From: Actinomycetes bacterium
GTDB taxonomy: Bacteria > Actinomycetota > Actinomycetes > S36-B12 > GCA-2699445
DNA length: 60,489 nt
Direction: 5' to 3'
Assembly: GCA_022599915.1 (NCBI GenBank)
Contig: JAHZLH010000002.1
Location: 1 to 60,489 of the forward strand
Made by a program: the position numbers and the translations under genes. The notes beneath the pieces are model-generated. The model made no database searches. It was not told where the DNA came from and worked only from the letters and a program-made list of their open reading frames with translations. Below are positions 55,386-60,489 of the stretch, in pieces (positions within the stretch are counted from its first letter, which is position 1; every line of letters starts with the position of its first letter).

Positions 55386-56324
55386 TTGACACGTCGCATT
55401 TTGATCAATACCGGCAATGGCATGTTCGGCCACGCTTTGATCGGGAAGCTGCTTGACCGAGACGATATTCAGATCCGCGCGATGGTGCGTGACCGCAGCA
55501 AGTTCGATCTCACCGGAACCAACCTGGAAGTCGTGGTCGGCGACATGGACGACCCGGCGTCTCTGGTCGAACCGACCCGGGATATTTCCCATGTCTTCAT
55601 CACCTCACCCATGGGCGAAAAGGTCACCCAACGAGAAGAAGCCGTCGTGGACGCGGCAAAGGCAAATGGCAATCCGCACGTAATCAACATCTACGGCGCG
55701 GTCCGCCACGAGGGCGACCACCTGGACTCCATGCATGTGGCAGCCATTGCACACCTCAAATCAAGCGGTCTGCCCTGGACTTTGGTCTCCCCAAATTCTG
55801 TGATGGAGACGTCCCTGAAAGAGTTTGAGGAGCAACTGCCTATGGGGGTGATGCTGGGCATGTCTGGCCACGGCAAAGTTGGGCTCGTTGCGGTGGATGA
55901 CGTGGCCCGAGTGATGGCAACTGTGGCGACAACGTCGGGGCACGAAGGCAAGAACTACGAATGTACTGGGCCGGCCGCGGTCGATATGAGCGAATTGGCT
56001 GCTGCGTACTCACAGACGCTCGGACGAGAAATTGCATACATCGACCTTTCAGAGGACGAGTTCGCGCAGATGCTGCTTGATCATGCCGGCTTCCATTCAC
56101 GGGAGGAACTGGAGACGGCAGTGTTATGCCACCTGCGCGCCTGGCGAGAAAACCGGGCCGACCTCGTCACTGACACCGTCGAGCAGGTGACCGGGCAGCC
56201 AGCCATGCCGATCCAACAATGGGTGCAGTCGCGTGCCGATCAACTCCGCCGCAAACCCACCCTCGGTGAACGACTAGGGGGATTCGGGCTCCGAGAAAAA
56301 TACCGAAAGAGCATCTTGAAGTAG
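55386..56324 (+). CDS. NmrA/SDR-family NAD(P)-binding protein
   Basis: 312 residues. The nucleotide loop reads NTGNGMFGHALIGKLL (GxxGxxG as TGNGMFG), followed by DMDDPASLVEPTRDISHVF, typical of NmrA-like atypical SDRs without the YxxxK pair; probably a redox sensor or quinone/carbonyl reductase. TTG start with AGGGG eight bases upstream. It precedes a DHA2 exporter on the same strand, 127 bp away. Confidence 0.85.
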   Translation: MTRRILINTGNGMFGHALIGKLLDRDDIQIRAMVRDRSKFDLTGTNLEVVVGDMDDPASLVEPTRDISHVFITSPMGEKVTQREEAVVDAAKANGNPHVINIYGAVRHEGDHLDSMHVAAIAHLKSSGLPWTLVSPNSVMETSLKEFEEQLPMGVMLGMSGHGKVGLVAVDDVARVMATVATTSGHEGKNYECTGPAAVDMSELAAAYSQTLGREIAYIDLSEDEFAQMLLDHAGFHSREELETAVLCHLRAWRENRADLVTDTVEQVTGQPAMPIQQWVQSRADQLRRKPTLGERLGGFGLREKYRKSILK

Positions 56325-56451
56325 CGGCGATCGGCGATCCATATCAGGTTGCCGGAGTATCCGTGCGCATCACTAGTCGAGATGGTTGCGTTCCTCGATC
56401 TTCTTGTGCCTGTATTCGACATCCGCCCGGTCATTCCATAGCCTCGAAGAG

Positions 56452-57855
56452 ATGTCTCAACGCCTGACCACCGACAGTCGTCTGTGGCGAATAATCATCG
56501 CGTCTGCGCTGGCTATGTTCTTGGTGAATCTGGACTTCTTTGCGGTGCAGGTCGCCCTACCGGACATGTCAGCGGACCTCAACACCACTGAGGCCAACCT
56601 GCAGTGGGTGATCAGTGGCTATATGCTGTCGCTAGCCGCATTCCTGATCGTTGCGGGGCGTCTTGCCGATCTCTTGGGTCGCAAAACCTGGATGATTGCC
56701 GGTATCAGCATTTTCGGGCTCACCTCCCTCCTCGGCGGTTTCGCCACAACCGCGGGAATGATCATCATCATGCGGATCCTGCAGGGAGTCGGTGCCGCGA
56801 TCTTAATGCCGGTTTGTCTTGCGGTCGTTACCAACGCCTTCCCCGCTGCCAAGGTGCAGCGCGCGATCGGAATGGTCTTTGGAATCGCGGCCATCGGTCA
56901 AGCCGGTGGGCCGCTGTTGGGAGGCTTGCTGACGGAGTTAGCGTCGTGGCGCTGGGTTCTGTGGGTTAACGTTCCGATTTCTGTATTGGTGATCTACCTA
57001 ACCGTCACATCAGTTCGACAAAGTGTGGCAGAAGGCGAAGAAAAGCGAATCGATTGGTTGGGCCTCGTACTGGTCGTCACAGCCATTGGCGTATTCACCT
57101 TTGGTATTGACGAAGCTGCCAATTGGGGTTGGGATTCACCCCTCACCTGGAGTTTCATCCTGGGCGGTCTGATCGTGGGCGCTTTCTTCTTGCTCTGGGA
57201 GAGCCGTTTTCGACCACCGCTCATGGATCTCGCCCTGTTCCGTATTCGTGAGTTCAGCGTGATGATCGGAGCCGGCATGGCGGGCAATATGACTGCTGTA
57301 GTGGCCATCTTCTTGTCGATGATCTACCTGCAATCCGTCGAAGGATTCACACCGTTTCAAGCCGGTCTGGCATTCATGATTTACTCCGGCGGCATCACGA
57401 TTTCAGCCCAAGTCGCGGGCCGGCTGGAAAGGTTTACCTCGTGGAAGGTGATGGTGATCGCCTTGGCGACGGGAGGGCTAGGTGTGATCGCCATGGGTTT
57501 GCTCACCGAGTTGATCTTCTGGTTCCTGTTCACCTCACTCTTTGCCGGCCTTGGCCTGGGTATGGCATGGACCTACACCAACGTGGTGACCCAATCAGTC
57601 GTTCCCAAGGCAAAGGCGGGAGCAGCATCCGGGATTGTCTTGACTGTATTGATTGGCATGGGTGGTGTGGCTACCGCCGTTGCGTCCTCATTGACCACCA
57701 CCGGAATCAATGCAGGTGGTCAAGCCGGCGATGTCATCAGCAATGTGCTCATTGGCTTCGGAACCTTCACATTGATCTTCGTCCCGCTCGTTGCTTTCCT
57801 CGGCCGACAGCCCACGAAACAGTCGCAACAACCGAGCCCGACCGTCGGCGAGTGA
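56452..57855 (+). CDS. DHA2-type MFS multidrug exporter (EmrB/QacA)
   Basis: 467 residues, about 14 membrane segments. Conserved blocks: NLDFFAVQVALPDMSADLNTTE, WVISGYMLSLAAFLIVAGRLADLLGRK (motif A) and RILQGVGAAILMPVCLAVV (motif C-like). Drug/proton antiport is likely; the substrate is not readable. ATG 56452 is chosen; an upstream ATG at 56386 adds a tail unlike the family. Confidence 0.88.
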   Translation: MSQRLTTDSRLWRIIIASALAMFLVNLDFFAVQVALPDMSADLNTTEANLQWVISGYMLSLAAFLIVAGRLADLLGRKTWMIAGISIFGLTSLLGGFATTAGMIIIMRILQGVGAAILMPVCLAVVTNAFPAAKVQRAIGMVFGIAAIGQAGGPLLGGLLTELASWRWVLWVNVPISVLVIYLTVTSVRQSVAEGEEKRIDWLGLVLVVTAIGVFTFGIDEAANWGWDSPLTWSFILGGLIVGAFFLLWESRFRPPLMDLALFRIREFSVMIGAGMAGNMTAVVAIFLSMIYLQSVEGFTPFQAGLAFMIYSGGITISAQVAGRLERFTSWKVMVIALATGGLGVIAMGLLTELIFWFLFTSLFAGLGLGMAWTYTNVVTQSVVPKAKAGAASGIVLTVLIGMGGVATAVASSLTTTGINAGGQAGDVISNVLIGFGTFTLIFVPLVAFLGRQPTKQSQQPSPTVGE

Positions 57856-58044
57856 GGAACAACTCGGCGATCCCCATCGTCTCGACACATCCGGCAACTC
57901 GACAATCCGGTTGCCAACGAACCAACCAGAGCGATGACGGATTGGCAGGATGATGCCACAACGGCGCCCATCATCAGACTCGCAGCACCTTGTTGCCGTC
58001 GGCGGTTCTGTTCAGCCGCCCGCGCCGGTAACGTCACTCTCATC

Positions 58045-58791
58045 ATGAGTTCTAGCGGATGGTTGGTCGCAGCAGCGCTCGCTATCGCCTTGGCGGCGGC
58101 ACACTTCTTCGCCTACCGCGTTTCCCGGCTATCCAGCAGAACCCAAGATGTGCTGGCCTCTGTTGGCGCCGGTGCGGCGATCGCCTACATCTTCGTGCAC
58201 CTGCTACCGGAGTTGGCATTGGGTGGTCGCGAACTGACGGAGTTAGACATTGCCCAGTTCACTCCAACGCCGGTTACTGAGGCGGGACTGTTCTTGGTGG
58301 CCATGGTCGGGCTGGTGACCTTCTTCGTGCTGGACGTCCGGACTGATCAAGGACGCGCGTCAACCACGACCAATTTCCGGGTCCACCTGCTGTCCTTTGC
58401 CGCCATCAGCGCGATCTACGCCTACACGCTGCCGTCGCTGGTCACGACTGGCCTGGACTATGCCGTGCTGTTTACCGTGATCATTGCAGCTCATCTACTG
58501 CTGGCGGATCGAGCGTTGGCCCGCGCGCACCCGCAGCAGTTCGAGCATCAGACTCGCTGGGTCGGGATCGCCGCGGTAGGAGTGGGCCTTCTCGTCGCCT
58601 ACCTACTGCCGCCAGCCAGCGAGTACCTACTGGCAACTGCTACGGCATTCCTTGGTGGCGTCCTACTGATGACCACTTTTCGCGAGGAGCTGCCGTCAGC
58701 TTCTCGCGCCCGACTGCCGTGGTTCTTGCTGGGGCTTACGACCATGACAGTCTTGCTCATCGTGGCGTTGGCAATGTCCGAACGCCACTAG
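58045..58791 (+). CDS. Polytopic membrane protein, weakly ZIP-like
   Basis: 248 residues, about eight hydrophobic segments. GAGAAIAYIFVHLLPEL near the N-terminus and AFLGGVLLMTTFREELPS near the C-terminus resemble the metal-site helices of ZIP transporters (H..E and E residues in membrane), but the classical HxxPE/HELP motifs are not complete. I would not name a substrate. No SD is visible before ATG 58045; TAACGT lies 10 nt before it. Confidence 0.65.
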   Translation: MSSSGWLVAAALAIALAAAHFFAYRVSRLSSRTQDVLASVGAGAAIAYIFVHLLPELALGGRELTELDIAQFTPTPVTEAGLFLVAMVGLVTFFVLDVRTDQGRASTTTNFRVHLLSFAAISAIYAYTLPSLVTTGLDYAVLFTVIIAAHLLLADRALARAHPQQFEHQTRWVGIAAVGVGLLVAYLLPPASEYLLATATAFLGGVLLMTTFREELPSASRARLPWFLLGLTTMTVLLIVALAMSERH

Positions 58792-58814
58792 CCACCAGCC
58801 AGCCCGGAACAGGC

Positions 58815-59174
58815 CTAAGTCTGGTCCGCCCAAGTTCCTGCGAGCTCGAAACCTTCCACCATTTCGTCACCTTCGACCCAGGCGTCATGACCGGGCAATA
58901 CCGAGTAGGCGTCACCGGCCCCGTAGGTCGTTTCAGTGCCATCGTCATGCACGACGTGCACCTGCCCTTTGGTGATCACTCCCAGGTGGCGCACCTGACA
59001 CGAGTCGGTGCCCACCATGGGCTTAATGTGTTCCGACCAGCGCCAGCCAGGATTGATCCGCAGTCGGGTGATCTTCACGTCCCCGAACTCGACGATGGCG
59101 GCTTCGCCCTTGTCGTCCGGCAAGGTGTTTTTAATATCAGCGGTGTCAAAGCTCTGTACTTCGATGCTGCTCAT
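58815..59174 (-). CDS. Cupin-domain protein
   Basis: 119 residues, single cupin fold. WRWSEHIKPMVGTDSC and VRHLGVITKGQVHVVHDDGTE include the first motif (G-x-x-x-x-H with partial metal ligands) and GDAYSVLPGHDAWVEGDE the second. Function unknown. ATG 59174 has GGAGA five bases upstream. It is followed, in minus-strand order, by no gene; upstream of it lies a long palindrome and the SnoaL gene. Confidence 0.82.
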   Translation of the reverse strand: MSSIEVQSFDTADIKNTLPDDKGEAAIVEFGDVKITRLRINPGWRWSEHIKPMVGTDSCQVRHLGVITKGQVHVVHDDGTETTYGAGDAYSVLPGHDAWVEGDEMVEGFELAGTWADQT

Positions 59175-59235
59175 GTTTTCTCCTTCATTTCTGTTTCGTG
59201 GGGTGATTATGATCGGCACTAATCCGCCTTGCGTG

Positions 59236-59281
59236 CCGAGAGACTTACTCATCTACCGGGGTAGATGAGTAAGTCTCTCGG
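59236..59281. repeat. 46-bp perfect palindrome (21-bp arms or more)
   Basis: The left arm begins CCGAGAGACTTACTCATC and its exact complement closes at 59281; symmetry centre is between 59258 and 59259, leaving a 4-nt CGGG loop. Stem is 21-22 bp without mismatch. There is no T-run on either side. It sits between the SnoaL stop (59306) and the cupin start (59174), both on the minus strand. Confidence 0.92.
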
Positions 59282-59305
59282 TGAATCTCCGCGGACGGTG
59301 GCAGT

Positions 59306-59710
59306 TCAGCCTGCTGGCGCGAAGACGGCTGACATGTCCGAAACACCCCAGTGGCCCGCGATCTGGCCATCTCGCCATTCCAAGATGTCGGTGAAGGGAA
59401 TCTTCACCGCGTTGCCTGAACCGGGCATCCCCATGAAGTCACCCGTGTGGGTGCCAACAAAGTTCCCGTAGGCCACGACCCGGTCGCCCTCCTCCAGCAT
59501 GAAGTCAACTTCTGCACGGATGTCCGGCATCCCTTGACGCATCATGCGAAACATCATTTTGGGCACGTCCCGACCCGTTGCTTCCAGGCCAGGGACTTCT
59601 TCGTGTTCCACGAAATCCTCGGTGAAATAGGTATCTACCAGAGTGTCGATATCCCCGTTCTGGGACATTTCGCCGTAGAGCTTTTCAGTCAGAACTTTTT
59701 TGTCAGACAT
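59306..59710 (-). CDS. SnoaL-like ester cyclase-family protein
   Basis: 134 residues, NTF2-like fold. TLVDTYFTEDFVEHEE, GRDVPKMMFRMMRQGMPDIRAEVDFML, DRVVAYGNFVGTHTGDFMG and WRDGQIAGHWGVSDM match the SnoaL-type family (small-molecule hydration/cyclisation or binding). ATG 59710 has AGGTG four bases upstream. Reaction unknown. Same strand as the cupin gene; an overlapping role is possible. Confidence 0.85.
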   Translation of the reverse strand: MSDKKVLTEKLYGEMSQNGDIDTLVDTYFTEDFVEHEEVPGLEATGRDVPKMMFRMMRQGMPDIRAEVDFMLEEGDRVVAYGNFVGTHTGDFMGMPGSGNAVKIPFTDILEWRDGQIAGHWGVSDMSAVFAPAG

Positions 59711-60166
59711 GGTCACCTTTCGCTGTTACTGTTTGCCCCAGACTGTCACTGCGGTTGCAATCCGAGGTCGAGGTCGCGTGACAGGCGCGTGAACTTCTTC
59801 CCTCAATAAACCAAACTCACGATGATGTTGCAGTGCCGACAGGCGCTTCAATCCGAATGGACTACCCAACTGCTGCACCCACACCGAGACCAACTGGCCA
59901 GCCACTATCCATCGATGACACCATCACGAAACTCGGCAAGACCATAATGATGCGCCGAGGTGTGAGGGGAGGCTCAACCGGCGACGTTTTCTTGCGATAC
60001 GGGGTGGCTTAGTGACCGTTCAGCGTGCTCCATGACCGATGCGGATACCTGGCTAACCATTCACGGACCTGGCGAAGCGATTCCGCGCAACCCTTCGGTT
60101 TCAGCGCGAAGCAATTGGGCATCTTGAAAATGAGCCCCGCGAAGAACCGAATCGACAGGAGAAACC
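59711..60166. other. 456-bp region without a supported gene
   Basis: I see only short frames without SD, e.g. 41 codons from about 59831. No terminator or tRNA was recognised. The last part carries the SD of the small peptide gene. Confidence 0.5.
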
Positions 60167-60304
60167 ATGAGCATTCCGGAACGGCTAGTGACAATCGCAC
60201 TGATCGTTGCGTTGGCGTTGATCGGCGGCCATCTGTTGGCTGCTGGGTCGGAGACGGAGACCAAAGCGATCCCGGCACCTCACGGCCAGACAACGATCTA
60301 CTGA
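60167..60304 (+). CDS. 45-residue single-span membrane peptide
   Basis: ATG at 60167 with AGGAG seven bases upstream. The peptide begins MSIPERLVTIALIVALALIG, so residues about 7-26 form one membrane helix, or an uncleaved signal anchor; GHLLAAGSETETKA follows and the C-terminus is hydrophilic (PHGQTTIY). The good SD, the short positive N-terminus and the clean hydrophobic run make it a real small gene in my view; function unknown. Confidence 0.6.
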   Translation: MSIPERLVTIALIVALALIGGHLLAAGSETETKAIPAPHGQTTIY

Positions 60305-60431
60305 CTACGGGTGGGCAAAGATCCCGGCGCAGCTCGACTAACCCTATTCTCTGACCCCACAGCGAACCCCTAGGACCTACTCCCCCACGCCTGGCACCCG
60401 TGGCACACTAAACCTCGGTGTCAATCAACCC

Positions 60432-60489
60432 ATGACGCAGGTTATGAGCAGCGTTATGAGCACGGTTATTGGCACGCACCCAGCGCCCG
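60432..60489 (+). CDS. Possible start of a gene leaving the window
   Basis: ATG 60432 is open to the last base, reading MTQVMSSVMSTVIGTHPAP. There is no SD. The frame crosses three 12-bp repeats, so it may also be chance. Confidence 0.25.
   Translation, partial: MTQVMSSVMSTVIGTHPAP
60441..60476 (+). repeat. Three imperfect 12-bp tandem repeats
   Basis: GTTATGAGCAGC, GTTATGAGCACG and GTTATTGGCACG follow each other directly. Confidence 0.7.

Overview
This is a stretch of bacterial chromosome with high GC, weakly AT-tolerant codon third positions, many GTG/TTG starts and no mobile element, CRISPR array or rRNA that I can see. The gene content points to an actinobacterium (Actinomycetota): paired clpP1-clpP2 next to clpX and tig, a GlbO-type truncated haemoglobin, an F420/deazaflavin-dependent reductase of the Ddn family, DUF4233 next to folC and ndk, an actinobacterial-type valS and EttA, Pr6Pr, and a MoxR-VWA pair. 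I cannot name the genus. The idea that it is a streamlined aquatic lineage would only be a guess.

Layout. 1-7.7 kb (minus strand): a cell-elongation block rodA(partial)-mrdA-mreD-mreC-mreB, preceded on the same strand by folC-DUF4233-ndk, with mostly overlapping or touching genes. 7.9-13.9 kb (plus): a FUSC-type membrane protein, valS, and an unusual proline-rich repeat protein. 14-18.5 kb (minus): the proteostasis group tig, clpP1, clpP2, clpX, ending at divergent tRNA-Pro and tRNA-Gly genes. 19-35.5 kb: metabolic and housekeeping genes (MFS exporter, FAD oxidoreductase, aminopeptidase N, 4-alpha-glucanotransferase, amidase, prolyl oligopeptidase, secreted GH18 protein, SDR/DUF2867 protein, truncated haemoglobin, EttA). 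35.6-39.4 kb: a cobalamin riboswitch followed by a complete ECF transporter (T, fused A-A, S), all overlapping by 4 bp. 39.4-45 kb (minus): a GAF-GGDEF-EAL protein, an alpha/beta hydrolase linked to an SSB-like OB-fold protein, a Ddn-like reductase and a small membrane protein. 45.5-60.5 kb: secreted lipase, large secreted Asp-box/FnIII protein, orphan sensor kinase, MoxR-VWA, Pr6Pr, CapA-like lipoprotein, NmrA-like protein, DHA2 exporter, cupin and SnoaL genes separated by a very long palindrome, and a 45-residue single-span peptide.

How parts work together: RodA with PBP2 and MreBCD builds lateral wall; Tig folds nascent chains while ClpX feeds the mixed ClpP1P2 peptidase; the riboswitch should shut off the ECF B12 importer when cobalamin is plentiful, with a 7-bp pairing that can hide the ribosome-binding site of the first gene.

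Most worth checking: (1) the riboswitch/SD-sequestering layout and the degenerate second ATPase half of the B12 transporter; (2) a 46-bp perfect palindrome between SnoaL and cupin genes; (3) a 16-bp exact copy of the tRNA-Gly 3' end 113 bp downstream, an attachment-site-like scar; (4) a proline-rich protein with six PPxGY-type repeats; (5) the SSB-like/small ORF/hydrolase cluster; (6) at least six genes with a TANNNT box 6-8 nt before the start codon, indicating leaderless mRNAs. No clearly new defence or mobile system was found.
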